DNA from: Dipylidium caninum
Lineage: Eukaryota; Platyhelminthes; Cestoda; Cyclophyllidea; Dipylidiidae
Direction: 5' to 3'
Length of the DNA: 64,000 nt
Assembly: GCA_017562135.1 (NCBI GenBank)
Contig: QEYB01000713.1
Coordinates: forward strand, 434,001-498,000
Under the pieces are notes generated by a model that was not told the origin of the DNA, ran no database searches, and saw only the letters and a program-made list of their open reading frames with translations. Positions 1-12,301 of this stretch are shown here, piece after piece (the stretch's first letter is position 1; the number at the start of each line of letters is the position of its first letter). The translations under genes and the position numbers were made by a program.

Positions 1-3000
1 TTCTAATTTTTTTATTGCTTTTTCTTTGCTCTTTAGGCTTGCGGCATCGAGACATGACCCGTTACACAGCGATAACTCCGTTAAGCGTGTGATTGGCTGC
101 CGGCCAACCAATCAGATTAAAGGCCTTGCGATGTGAACGCGGCATGTTAGCAAAATGGCGCGGAACTGCAAAACTGTTGGCTGCTTCTGAGCCATGGTTT
201 ACGAGTTTGACTACGATCAGTGAAGGAAAGTGATATAAGGTGCATCACGCATTTGGGGGCGGCATTTAATTGAAGAAGGAGAAGGACCTTGTGACTAAGT
301 CTACGTGAGTACATGACCTCATTTGCATCAAAAAGTAATCCCCTGTCTGGGTTTACCTGCTCTTTCTTCTTATCTTTTCTCGTACACAGGTGGGATGTTT
401 GATAGCAGAGCAGCGTCATTAAATGAATGAGTTTTTATATAACACAATTGTAGGGGACGAGGCATCGACTTCACCCAATTATGTTTAGCCCACCTTTTTT
501 ACATCAATGCTTTTTCACAAGTTTCACGATTATTAAGCGGTTGATACTCACTCTTCTGTGCTGTTTGAGCCCTCCCGTGTGTCAACTGTAGTCGAAGTAC
601 ACGTCAGCAATATTTGCACAGTCGATCGTTTAACCTCTGCGGGTATTTAATATCAACATTTTTACTGTATAACGTAAATTGTGAAGTTCGCTTTTAAACA
701 TTTAGTTGCTGTCCAGTTCTTGACAGAATATAATCAACAGTCGACCAACCGCGTACGGCAACACCGAATCTAGTCCATAAATTTCCTATTCATAGAAGCT
801 CAGGCCTCATCGAAATATATAGCAATCGACGGATTGCTATCTACCTTATTAAAAACGCTTAAAAGCCTCGTCTTCCTTCTCTTTTTTCTCCTTCTCCTCC
901 TTATCATTCTTCTCCTTCCTCTTCTTCTTCTACTCTTCCTCCTCTTCCTTCCCCTCCTCCCCTTCCTCCTGGATTTTATACATTTGCATTGCTAATTCAC
1001 GATTCTCTATTCAACCAAGGCTATTGCACTACGCTTAGTTGTTGCAGACCATTCTGGAAGGTAGCGTTTTCGTTTGACTCAGTCCAGAATAATTTCTTTT
1101 CAGTTTAGAAGATTCATTCTGGTTGTTTTTCACTAAGCTTCGATTCCAAAAGAGAAGAAATTAATTTGTGTCTGTTCACCTTTGCGCTTAAATATTACCG
1201 TTGATTTCTTAAATTGTCCTCCTTACACACTTTGTTATATGAAGCATTCAAATCTACGTGAAAAAAAGGAAACGAAAAACCATTTTCTATTCTGTCACAT
1301 CTCTTCTTATAGGCTTTTACGTTGATCAAATGCATGAAATTATAAATTACTCGACGCCCAAATTATACAATCGGAAAGTTGTTTTTCTTTAGCCACAAGA
1401 ATCTTTCTGAAATCAGCATTATGTGTAGCCTAATTTCTTGGTGAAGTTGTACCAGAAGAGGCTGTGCCCGCGAAATATTCCAATATTCCCTGATTCGCTC
1501 GCCAATGCTGCCTCGGTAAACGGGGCAACGCAAGTTCCCAGTGACTAGTTGAATCGTTATTTGGCGTACTTTTTCGGGTCACTGAAGGTCCTTCGCTAAC
1601 TCTACCCGAGGTGATTGTAGTATAGAAGCTGGAAAGCCTCTCTCGCTGCTTGTTCACTTTCCTTTCCCTAAGTGTATGCTCTCTGCCTGTTCACGCCCTG
1701 CTTGAAAGAGGAGACGTGGGGTGGGGGGCGGAGAGTCGGAGACTTTTTGTGAAATTATGTCGAGTAAGATATTTGATATCAACTACTTTTTGGTCCTAGC
1801 TGAGACCGAGTTGTGGTCTTTTCGAAACCTTCATTTGTGTAAGTGCCTCCCTTTCCCCTTACCAAAGCAGTGCCTTGATTTCACCTCGCCTAAGTCATTG
1901 TGGACAATTCCAGCGTTAAATAAACCCACGTCTATACGTTCAGCGACTCAAGTTAGCGAGGAGATGAGTTTCTAACACTTACAGATCACCTGATTGTTCC
2001 CTCCTTTTTCACGTTTAGATAACTCATCCATGTGTGTTTCTTTTGTGAAAAAAAGACGTAATTCAGTATAGTGTTCCGCTTGACTTGGATGCGCTCCCAG
2101 CGGTGGGCAGCCCTTGCAACCATGTCACTCTCATCCTTCTTCTCACCATCCACCTTGCCTCCATGTGGCGCCGCTAGGCCCACATTTGATTAGGCGTATT
2201 TCCACCCAAATCATCCTGCTTAGGGATTATGTCGAGGAGTTCGTGTGTACCAAACAGTTGTATCTGCTTCACCCATGATGGAATGGAGGTTTTTCCGTCA
2301 CATTGGCGGATGAATAATAAGTGGCCGTCGGACACGGGATGTGCTTACGTGTTGCCAATGTATGCCACATCACCACACCACTCTTCTCGGGTATTTTTTT
2401 CTCATACTGAATACCACGAGGAATGAAAGTAGTATTTTTAACTTGTCTCGACATCAACTTATGTTCGCCTTTACCTTGTACTAAATCGTCTGAGCTCTTT
2501 GACGACATCGTTTGTTAACTTTTCAACACAAGCGATGGACAAGCAAAATGTATTCTTGGCGAAACGACTGGAGGTGAAGTGAATTTGGAGTCTTTCATAC
2601 CGTTCTGTTTAACTTTTACATAATATAAAGGTGAATGTGAGGTATTATGTAAGTTGTGTGCTCTATCGAAGTGAAGATTTTTGTTAATTTTTTTTGTGTC
2701 GGATTCTCCCGTTTACAAACGCAAACACAAGTTAGGAGTTGTCGGTTAAGCGGAACGAGGCACCTCTCACACGTGTCCCCATCTCCCACTGCCTGACTAC
2801 TCAGACGGTACACAAATCTGTTACAGTGTCACATGCCAAAGTAAATCCTTCGTCGCACAGTTGATGCAGTGATTCAGGTGAAAGTTTGCTAGAATTACAA
2901 GACAAGGTGCGTTGACCTATCTCGGTCACGTTAGTTAATACATCAGTAGGTGCTCGAAACTACGGAAGGTGGCGCGAATTTACACCCGCTTGGACATCCG

Positions 3001-4088
3001 TTACGCTAATGTATTAATCATGTCTTGGTAGTCAAGTGTTTCGACTGGGCTCATTATATCCGGATTGTATTTCATACTGTGCCGCACTTGGGTCCCGTAA
3101 AAGCCCATTTGAAGCTGTCTAGGCTCTTCTAATGACCACCGCCTTGTCCATCCACTAGTCCCATCGTCCCCTTTGCCAATTCTCGTACGCAGTCTCCGGA
3201 CCAGACACTTGAAACTAGTTCTTATTTAACCCTTCCAGGGTTGCGTCCACCGGCGAGAATTACATCATTCTTTCGCAGTCTTTGTGCATTGGGAGGCATT
3301 CGAAAGGGTTTGTGCTGCAGGAAATAGCATTTTCGACATCGCCTTTCTGTATACATCTAGAGTTGTTTATTTGAAAGTGAATCGCTGCTAGATTCTACAG
3401 GGGAGACTAAGCACATCCTCGTGAGGTTATACACACGAGGGACATTCTCGGCGTGAAGAGATGTTTTTTGATCTTTCCAGGCTCTATTGACCGTCAAGAA
3501 TTCACTGTCTTGAGAGACTTCTAAGGTGGCAACCTTTTATCCGTTTAAGGGGGATTTTTTCGTTGTAAATGTGCTTTTTTTGCAAGGAAGTAACGTCAAT
3601 CACACCGGTTGCTTTGTGGACATGCACATTTAGATTTGGGCTTTATTTTGAAAGGTATTTTTCCCATCCTCCGTAATAACATCCTGCCAATGTGAAATTT
3701 CAAAACGTTTATACCAGGCTTTTGCTCGATTTTGCTGCAAATCACCTCGAGTGGATTTGGCGCCCACCCTCCTCGCCAAAATGTACCAAGCGTCAACTTT
3801 GAACTTTGTACCGGCCTCTCACGCAGTGTTAACATCAGTGACACCTGAAATGTGGTTTACTCGACTCAGCAAACATAGAATAGTGCGTTTGATTTTGGCA
3901 TAAATTTAATATAGCCTGAGAAAATAAGATTCGGAGCATAGACTGCCGGATTGGCATCGGTCACCGTTGAGTTAAGACAGTCAAAAATTGATGGGCCTTT
4001 CATATAGACCACACATATACACAGACAAAAATACACATCCCCTCTAACCTGGTCGCATTTGTCTCCATTTAGTTGGTTGTTTCCTCAA
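1..4088. other. Intergenic, no supported gene
   Basis: I see no recognisable coding exon on either strand. Open frames here are short, have no family resemblance and do not link through splice signals. The only distinctive element is the pyrimidine tract at 871-970. The last 20 bases, with an acceptor-like TTTAG ending at 4072, lead into the Rab gene. Confidence 0.5.
871..970. repeat. Polypyrimidine (CTT/CCT) low-complexity tract
   Basis: About 100 bases are almost purely C and T on the + strand, built from imperfect TTC, TCC and CTT triplets with only a handful of A residues. It is a simple-sequence tract with purine on one strand and pyrimidine on the other. No gene is recognised around it. 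Confidence 0.8.
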
Positions 4089-7000
4089 ATGTCAACCAGT
4101 AAAGGCAAACAAGGACCTTCGCATGAGGGAAGGCCGAAGAATTCCACCGCTGGGAAGGCTCAAAAATCGAGGCTTCTCGCCAGGACCATGGGACGACTGA
4201 ACGCAAGCCACTTCAAACCCTCCCACCGTTCGGCGGTGGTGTCCATGAGTGATAGTGAGGAGGGACGATATGATGCCAGATATAAAATCGTGCTGCTGGG
4301 GGAGTCCGGTGTGGGAAAGACCTCGTTAATTCGTGCAGCCGTAGGCGAACCCTTCAATCCCACTATGATTTCTACCATCGGTACGTACTCCTCACATAAA
4401 ATGTTTTTTGACTTTTGTAATTTCCTCCTCTCCACCTCCCACCCTGTGGAATGTGGTAGGTTTTATTGTCACACTTTCTGGAGTCAACTGGCCACGCGAA
4501 CCGCGGTGGTAAGGAAATTTTTTTGTGCTCAGATTTATGGATGACGAGGATTTGTACCTTTTCTTGCCTCCTCCTTCCAGGCATCGACTTCGTGGTGCAA
4601 AACTACAATGTTGACAACTATCGCATACAACTACAAATCTGGTATGTACGGGAAATTCCACAAACAAGTCAAAAAAATCTGTATATTGTCACCCCGATAG
4701 TCTGTAATTCAGTAATCTCGAAAAGCAGTGTAAAAAATTAATCCTCTACCATCGAGGCATGTTTGTGGACACGACACTTTCTCTGGAGGCCCTATGAAGA
4801 GAGCTCATCGTATGCCGCCTCTTTCTTCCCTAGGGATACAGCCGGACAGGAGCGCTATAGGTCGCTGGCCACCTCCTCCTTCAGGGATGCTAAGGTCAGT
4901 TTTGTGTTCACCACAAGTCTCTACTCAACTTCCAAACAACCACGACAAGTGTTAGAATAGGTGAAACCTCGGTGAGTGTACTCGGCTCCCAAATTTGTAG
5001 GCATTCGCCATAGCCGGAGTTATGTGGGTGGATATGATCCTGTAGACAAGTACACTTAAGTTCATGTTAAATAAAAAATGGGAGAAAGGAATGCCACAAC
5101 GCAGGTGTTGAGTTAGAATAACCGAAATATGCGGTCCATTGGCTTGCTTATTATTCTCTTCCCATCCAACTGTAGGGTTTTATAATCGTCTACGACATCA
5201 CTAATCGAGAATCCTTCTCCAAAATTCGCGAGGAATGGCTGAAAATGGCAGACACGGTGAGTGTTGGCTTCTAAGTGGCGCCTCAAGTTCTTTTCTCCTA
5301 GCGCATTTGTATCGCCCTCCTTTTAACGCGGCGAGAGAGGTATTTTTTACATTGGAGGGTACAGTAGCGGCGCATGTTGAACCGGTTGGAAGATATAATT
5401 CTGGGTCTTGCGTCTCTTTTTCTGGACACGCGAGTGTGCGTCGAGACGCGGAGGCTACCACGCTTCGACGACAGAACCTGTTCCAGATGTGGAACTGAGT
5501 CCATCGGGCCAACCGTCTCCCAAATAGCACATTTTTAGGTAGAACACGTCTGGCGCACAGACTTTTGAGGATGACGAAGGGGGTGGGAGGGTGAGGTTAG
5601 AGTGATAACCGTAAAAAATTACTAATGGTATTGGGATGCTCTTTTTTTTCAACTGACGTCTCGGCCTTTAATTACTCCGAGATGAAAGTGTCTGCTTTTC
5701 AACCAATTATGAAATGTTTCCAGGCTATTTCAGACATTGTGGTCATACACCATTTACTGTAAAAGCCGGTATTATAGTACAATTCTCTTCCCAAACATTC
5801 GATCCTATCCACTATTCCTGACGCGAGATTATCACTTCCTGGTTGCTGAAAGGCAGAAAATGAGATTTGCAAATGAAGATCGCTATGTGACACTTCTGCT
5901 CTCTCTCTGCTATTGCACTTCGACATCAAAACATTCAGCTATCATTTGTGTTCCCCATAACCTTACGGTCCTCTTTCAGCAAGGATGTGAGCCTGTCCCG
6001 ATTTTCTTCGCGGGAAATAAGGCCGACTTGATGCGATTGAAGGAAGTCCCGACGGAGGATGCAGAACGCGTATGTGCGCTTATCTATCGCCATCTTGTTC
6101 CCTTAGTTGTACCGTTGGCTATTTCTTCAATGAATGGGGAAGAGAAATAAGGACAAGGACAAGGACACGAGTGTAGGATTGAATGGCCGCCATAGAAATG
6201 GTGGCTTCATTAGTATTACCAGAGGCAAGCGGCGGATAGTGGCACCGATTACACTTTTATTCTTTAAATAATCATGTCTAGTTGGTTTATGTTCTACTTT
6301 GGCCACCTGCCTCCTAAGCTCCCCGTATTTATTAACACATCGACCTCGATCTATCGTGTTAAGTCATTCGGCCAGTGACTTCAACAAGATACTCCGCTTG
6401 TCTCCTAGGAAGCGGTTTTTTAAGGATTTTTATTTACATAATCTATCAGTTATTCAAATTTCACTAAGAGGATCTTGATTTATGCAGCTATATATATATA
6501 TATTTTTTTCCAGCTTGCTCAACAGCAGTATGCGCATGGATTCTTTGAAACAAGTGCGTTGACAGGCGCCAACATTCATAACCTCTTCCAGTCCGTAGCC
6601 ACAGCCATGGTGTCTACGTGGAGTTTACCTCAGGTGAAGAAACCACGTGGTTACTGAACTTAATCAAATTAAGATGCATTATATCTGCCGTCGCTTTCCA
6701 TGTTTAAAGTAAAATGATTAAGAAACATAGATCATGACACGAGGTACACTGAAATGATTTAATTCACATTTTGCATAGATCGCTTTTGTAACATTACAAT
6801 AAATTAATTCTAATGAATGCTGTCACCTGACTTTTTTTAAATTATGTTTTAGTTGTACTACCAAGAAGTAAGTGCGCTTTTCCTTTGTTGTTATCTAGTA
6901 ATAAAACTCAGTTTGGATGGTTCTCGAAAATAGACTAGCCTTATCAAAGAATTTTATCATAAAACTATGCAACCCCAATAAGCGGACTACTTTTTCATTT

Positions 7001-7237
7001 AGTCGATGGTGAGAGAAAAAAGATGAATCGAAAGAAGCAGACTCTAATTGTCTACTTGCCAACAAATGCCTATTCCATTTTTGGAATGAGTAACAATTAT
7101 TTTTATACACTTTCTGGGGATTTTAGTCACCTCCGAAACACAACAACGAATCATTCCGATTAAGTGAACGCATGCCACAGCAGCAGAAGCACAAGAAAAA
7201 TAAGAAGTCCATGATTTTCCAATGCTGCGCGACATAG
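4089..7237 (+). CDS. Rab-family small GTPase, 8 exons
   Basis: Membrane-traffic GTPase that cycles between GDP and GTP on a lipid-anchored C-terminus. Proposed exons: 4089-4380, 4581-4641, 4834-4894, 5176-5256, 5980-6069, 6514-6633, microexon 6853-6867 and 7127-7237. All junctions are GT-AG and phases agree, giving about 276 residues. Seen: P-loop GESGVGKT at residues 71-78, switch I STIGIDF, WDTAGQE at 118-124, NKAD at 178-181, ETSAL at 207-211. The last exon ends Lys-rich then Gln-Cys-Cys-Ala-Thr, a double-cysteine geranylgeranylation signal. Reading straight through the exon 6 donor CAG|GTGAAG would instead stop at 6657 with no cysteine. The N-terminal extension before the G domain (about 65 residues) is long for a Rab. 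Start chosen at the first ATG after an acceptor-like site at 4072. The Rab subfamily is not assigned; Rab26/37-like is only an impression. Confidence 0.87.
6853..6867 (+). other. Candidate 15-bp microexon of the Rab gene
   Basis: Fifteen bases encoding Leu-Tyr-Tyr-Gln-Glu sit between a pyrimidine-rich TTTTAG acceptor and a consensus GTAAGT donor. Skipping or including it keeps the frame, because both flanking exon ends are phase 0. It may be constitutive, alternative or a false match; only transcripts can tell. Confidence 0.45.
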
Positions 7238-8104
7238 ACGACTACAAGGCGAATAACTGCTTACATCAGTGATTGCATTTTCTAAAATGCGCTCCACGGG
7301 TGGAACCTTCCGAAGTCGACGAAGCAAACTGTGATACATAATGTATTTAAAAAGTTGGGTTTCAACAAAAAAAACTTGTGATGTATTTGTGTTGATGCAC
7401 TTCCTTCGAAAGCAAAGTGGTAGAAATTTAGGTAACGGGTGGGAGGACTTTGCAGTTGGTCTTACGGTACGAAGACGATGGGGTGTGGGTTTCAGATGCT
7501 ATAACCCGGCAGATCTTTAATACGCGCGTGGTGTGCCACTTGGGAGAGTAGGGTGCGCAACGGTGGCTGAGGGGCCTTGCAAGGAGAGGTGGGGTGAAGT
7601 GCTTCCATGTGCGGCGGGTTGGGGAAGTGGCGGTGATCACGGCGAGTTAAGGCTATGGGATTTCTGTAGGACTTTTAGGTAGCGGCGTAAGGACTAAGGA
7701 GATGAAGCATGAAAATGTGTGGGGAATAATTCGTGAGATATACTTGGTCACAATTGCACCTAATAAAATTAATAATTTTAGGATAGTTAATGGATACAGT
7801 ACATATTTTATGTTCGTAAAACTGTTTAAAATCCTTTCCAAAAATATTTTGTTTTACTTGTTAGATGGCGGAAACAAGGTTGATGCAGTAAAACAAAAAT
7901 GTTTAAACTCCAATTACTCACCTCCTTTAAAGTATATTAAAAGACGTAACGCTGGCAAGCAACATGTAATTTATATGACACTGTGTTCTTTGGTCCTATG
8001 CCAAAATTTCGGAAATTTGTTTGGATACAGACGAGCGATTACGTTGTTTCAATCAACTAGCCGATGAGGCGCGACATATTACTCTTCGACCGTCGTTCAC
8101 AAAA
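7238..8104. other. Intergenic between Rab and QRICH1/ZMYM-like gene
   Basis: Both flanking genes are on the + strand, 0.87 kb apart. Open frames here lack family resemblance. There is an AATAAA-like stretch near 7760, too far from the Rab stop to assign with confidence. I see no other structure. Confidence 0.4.
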
Positions 8105-8118
8105 ATGGCAGTGTTTGG
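8105..8118 (+). CDS. Candidate 14-nt first coding exon of QRICH1/ZMYM-like gene
   Basis: ATG GCA GTG TTT GG is followed by a consensus GTGAGT donor. A 38-base intron (8119-8156) ends TCGTAG, and the next exon reads in frame through G-CAA-AAC into the ATG at 8164. This would add seven residues (MAVFGQN) to the protein. Very short introns of this size are common in tapeworms. If it is wrong, translation simply starts at 8164. Confidence 0.5.
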
Positions 8119-8163
8119 GTGAGTGATGATCTCTCAGATACTTAGTTTAATCGTAGGCAAAAC

Positions 8164-11100
8164 ATGGCTACTCTCGATCCGGACAGCTGTCAACTTGTCG
8201 AGATGCCAATTGACGCTAACGGAGCCATTGTTGTTCAAGATCCCAGTGGTTTAATTACTGGGGGCCCGGTCCAGGTTGGTGGAATCGTCCAAACCGGCAA
8301 GAGTATTCTTAAACCAGAACTAGCTCAACACCTCATTCAACCCGTTGGAATCAGAGTGAGTGTTAATATTGTTTCCCTTGTGTATTTATCATGGCTCCTG
8401 ACATCTTTTACAGTGTTTTTTCCTTGGTTGTCTTGAATCTGTGTATATTTTTGGTGTTCCTTTCTTGTCACCGGCTCCTTCTTCCCACATACCATTTGCG
8501 AAGCCCCATCACTTCATGATTCTGTCGTCTTTCCATGTTTTTTTACTGATCCATGTTTGTTTGCCTGAAGTCCGTAATTGATCCTCGAGTTCCTCAGTCG
8601 GGGCAACGTGGTGCGAGGACTCCCGCCAGGTGTGTGTAGTTTTCGTAAAATGTTGTTTTTTTGTTTCTTGTATATTGTCTAAAGCTCCTAATTTCAGAAA
8701 GCCTTTGGGTCCCACCCAAGGTTTACAAGTACTGCAAGGCGCCCAATTAATTCAACAGCCGACGGTTATTGCACACCCACTGCGTCTGGCTTACTTTCAT
8801 TAGGAACACGCTATACTCCATCTTCTGGTATTCCCCTCAGTGTCGCCACTGGTGCTAGTGCAACTGGGGGAATCATTAATTCACAAGGAAGTATTTTTAC
8901 GGGTGGTACTGCGATGGTCACTGCAGCCGGAACGGGCGTAGATAGAGACACTGGTTATCGCTTTGCCGCAGTTACTGGTGCAAGCAATCGAGGTAGACCT
9001 CGAGGACGTAGACCTCTTAGGGTTAGTTAATTCATATTTTTCATTTTCAACTTATATATTCCCTTACTATGTTGGTTTGCCGTAATTTAGGGTCAATTTC
9101 CAGTTGTACCTATAGACATGGTTCGACAGCTTGGCATTGAGCAACAAGTCATTCTTCAGCCAGCAGCCCCAGTTGCTATGCGCAACAAAGCCATCCTGTG
9201 CCGCCCTCTTTCTGTATCACGAAAGGTACAGTCAGGAGTGCATTCTCGCGATGCCGAATGTCAATTTTCTGCTGAAGAAGAAGCATTGGCATCTAAGCAT
9301 GATGAGGATGTGGAGGAAGATGAAATGATGGTGGTCGAAGAGCCGGCTACTTTGACGAAAAAAGATCTCGATGAGGATGCAGACTTAGTCGAGGAGGAAG
9401 ATGATGAAGATGAAGTTTTCTCGGATAGGAATAATTCGGATGTTGATTTCAATAGCGGTGGTGACGTTAAGAAAAAAGATATCCTGAAAATTGATGTCGA
9501 AGCTAATACGGACTCTCCTTCTGCAAGTCACTTTGGCACTCAGACAGGTTTGAAGGCTGGTTTTTCTATGATTTATGCCAATTCTGTTTTTTTTGTTGGG
9601 TACTGGTTTATTTCTACATTTTTCTTTAGATGAACTACCACTGGATTCTAAAGAAGAACAAGACCCTGGGGAGGAACGCAAAAATAAGGAAGAGGGAGTT
9701 AAAGAAAAGATAAGGGTCGACTACGTGCCTATTCCAATTCCGGTTCCCATTTACGTTCCTGTGCCTGTTTTCACGTATGCCCGGCCAGTCCCTTTCGCAC
9801 TGCCTTTTCCCTTGCCTTGTATCGTTCCATTGCCTCTTCTTCTAAAGGACGACGAGGTCCCTGGGAATAATGTTGACCTCTCTGACATTCCAGTGAAGCA
9901 GAAACCTGATCCTGATGCCACCATTACGGTGGCCGAAACAGTAGGTTATTTACTATTTTTAGTGTCAAAGAACTGTTTAAGTGCTTCCCCTTTTTCATTT
10001 TGTGGTTTTCAAGGACCGAGTGGAGGAGGAAGGCGTTGTTTCGGAAACTGTGCCTCAGAAGCGGTCTGCTAAGGATTTATTGAATTCACCGGTAATGGCG
10101 ACGTCTTCCGGACAGCCGGGCCCTCCTAGTAAACGTCCTCGTCGTACGCCAGAAGCCGCGGTAGTAGCACCGACAACTGTGTCAGCATCGTCCGTCGCGG
10201 TGGCGGCCCCATCGACAGTAGCAGCTGCACGACGTCCTCCAATTAGCGACGCGAATTACCACCTCAAGTTCTCCTACGGCATTAATGCATGGCGCTTGTG
10301 GGTAAATCACACTTCGCAGCCGAAGACTTTTGCAGACTTGGTGGATGTACCTGACAATGAGCTCAACATCGCGCTAACCCGGTTCGTCCACGAGGTGCGC
10401 AAGCCTAACAACGAGACTTATGTGGCGGACTCTATATTCTACTTGTGTTTAGGTTTGTAATTTGTCATTTTTATTCCGATACTTGAGGTCAGTTTCAAAT
10501 TTTTTTGGTTCTCAATTATAGGCATTCAGGAGTACCTGAACGAGAATGGCCGCTCGATTAACCTTTTTGGTGATCCGAGGTTCACGAGTTTTGCCAACGC
10601 TTTGGACACCGTTTTGGCCGACTTCAGACCTAGAATTAGTCTCGAGGGAATGCTCATTTGCCGCATTGAGGAAGAACATATGTGGGAGGCCAGACAACTC
10701 GGCGACGAATCACCTCACGTAGGTTCTGTTTTGGACATTTCTGACGAAACCTTAACCACGGTTTTTTACTGACCACTTCAAGTACTTATCCATAGCATCT
10801 TACCTCTCCGTAATATTTTGCTAGCTGTCCTCTAATCTTACAGCGTTGAGTAACTTGCCTGTCTCCGCTTATAGATTTTGCTCTTCAGCCTCCTCTACTT
10901 TATCACAAAGCACATGTGGCTACGAACGGGAGAGCAGCACGCTCAGTTGAGGTTCTCAAATTTCAAACTTAAACGCGAGAACCACTCCTCAGAGTGCGTT
11001 CTCTTTGTCTCAGGTGGTGGCTCAGATTCTTACCGAATGTTCTCGACAGCAGACCAATTCTCTCGCTGCCCAGTACAACTTTTCCGGAATTATCTGAAGA

Positions 11101-11502
11101 AATGGTGCGTAACAACTTATTTTTTGATGATGGAGGATAAGGAAGATCACTGTGCTCAGAGCAACTGATGACCGATACAATCCTCTAATAGTAAATTTGA
11201 AAGGCTGCCTGAACAGCCCAAAGACGACAGGGAGCTTTGTGGATACTGAGGCGGCGCACAATCGTCTTCTTTAATTCCATTTTACGTGTAGTTTATTCGT
11301 TATTTACATACTTTTGCCCCCCTCCAGCCCTCAAGCCCTGGTCGCCGCTGGTGGACCCTTCTTCCTCCTTCCTTTAACGGAGTACACGACGACATGGTTC
11401 TCTGAGACTCCTGAATCCTCCAATCAGCTTCAAGTAATGCTAAATCGCATTAAAATGGTGAAGGAGATCCAAGAGGCCTTCATGGACAGCCAAACCGATT
11501 AA
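8164..11502 (+). CDS. QRICH1/ZMYM-like nuclear protein with Crypton-derived C-terminal domain
   Basis: Probable chromatin or transcription-associated protein. Exons: 8164-8355, 8698-9021, 9091-9547, 9630-9940, 10014-10452, 10522-10718, 10875-11104, 11328-11502; total 2325 nt, 774 residues, all phases consistent. In order: a Gly/Thr/Ser-rich N-terminus, an Arg-Gly basic stretch near 165-172, a strongly acidic region in exon 3, and a hydrophobic proline run (VPIPIPVPIYVPVP) in exon 4 that is a trademark of ZMYM2/3/4 and QRICH1. From about residue 508 comes the DUF3504-type domain: YGINAWRLWV, IFYLCLGIQEYLNENGR, EEEHMWEARQLG, CPVQLFRNYLKKC and the closing VMLNRIKMVKEIQEAF. In this family the domain derives from a Crypton tyrosine recombinase. 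I see no MYM zinc fingers, which favours a QRICH1-like architecture. An extra 14-nt exon upstream is possible. Confidence 0.87.
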
Positions 11503-11904
11503 TACGCTGAAAACTTTTCCCTGCTCCAATCTTCCCTCGATGCTTCAAGCACCTACTTCAGTTCCGCCTTGGGAATACAAAGGATGACAATACGTATAAG
11601 AACACTTGCAGCTTCACCGTCCATCTTCTGTGTTGTATATATATTTGCTGATCACTACTTCGTCAAACATCGATGTGGTAATGGGGAGGGCGATTGACTT
11701 TACGCCGCAACCGACCTATTCGTCACGAGCGTCCAGCTAGCTGATGTGATTCGGATCGGACGGGAAGCTTCCAAGTTTGTAAAATTAGCAGCGACTCGTA
11801 ATCTGACTTCGAGTCTCAGTTGTATTAGTCCCGTAGTCCCTGTCTTGGTTGTGATTCCAAAAGGGTGAAGTGCGTAGGTATGGTAGAATTTGTCTGTTTA
11901 TAAC
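11503..11904. other. Convergent intergenic space
   Basis: The 3' ends of the + strand QRICH1/ZMYM-like gene and the - strand UQCC2-like gene face each other across about 400 bases. I see no coding potential. Both 3' UTRs probably lie here, but no clear polyadenylation signal stands out. Confidence 0.45.
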
Positions 11905-12301
11905 CTAAGGAATGATGCGAAACAGCCGTGGTATTGATCGTTTTATGCGTATGGCGTCGCTACCTGCCAGGATCTTAGAGATGGTGGGAAGGTCCAGTCC
12001 AGTGGCGGCAACATCTCGGTGGGGGACCGCCTAAGCCTGCGGGGGTGGGGTACCTGTCCCTGTACTCATTCGCTGTTAGGCGTTCTAGGCAAATGATGTC
12101 CTTTTCAATTTGCTGCGTTGAATAGGTGCCATCAATAGCGTCGCGTAGACGTCTTTCCAGGTGGAGACGTACATCGCGGTCCTCTTTGGTGGGATCAACT
12201 GGCCAACGATTTACAGCTTCACTCAGCCGTGTTATTAGAGCCGATGATGGGCCTCTACGTATGAGAGAAAGTCCACGACGGAATACGCAGGAGATAGTCA
12301 T
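11905..12301 (-). CDS. UQCC2-like mitochondrial complex III assembly factor (apparent +1 frameshift)
   Basis: UQCC2 (MNF1) binds cytochrome b mRNA/protein assembly partners in mitochondria and is needed to build the bc1 complex. From the start at 12301 the frame reads MTISCVFRRGLSL, then the family core RWPVDPTKEDRDV, followed by LERRLRDAI and NEYRDRYPTP; these match the conserved WPVDxTKxxRD and YPxP segments. This frame ends at 11975 with a Pro/Cys-rich tail unlike the family. In the next frame, from about 12012 down to a stop at 11905, GLDLPTISKILAG resembles the family's C-terminal block. One C too many in the run of five at about 12025-12029 would join the two. I therefore read one gene with a probable sequence error; a real truncation is the alternative. 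The 13-residue basic N-terminus fits mitochondrial import. An acceptor-like TAATTAG lies six bases before the ATG. Confidence 0.75.

Noticed and set aside
4059..4544. 161-codon open frame at the Rab start
   Set aside because: It begins at TTG rather than ATG and runs through a clear GTACGT donor into the intron; only 4089-4380 is coding.
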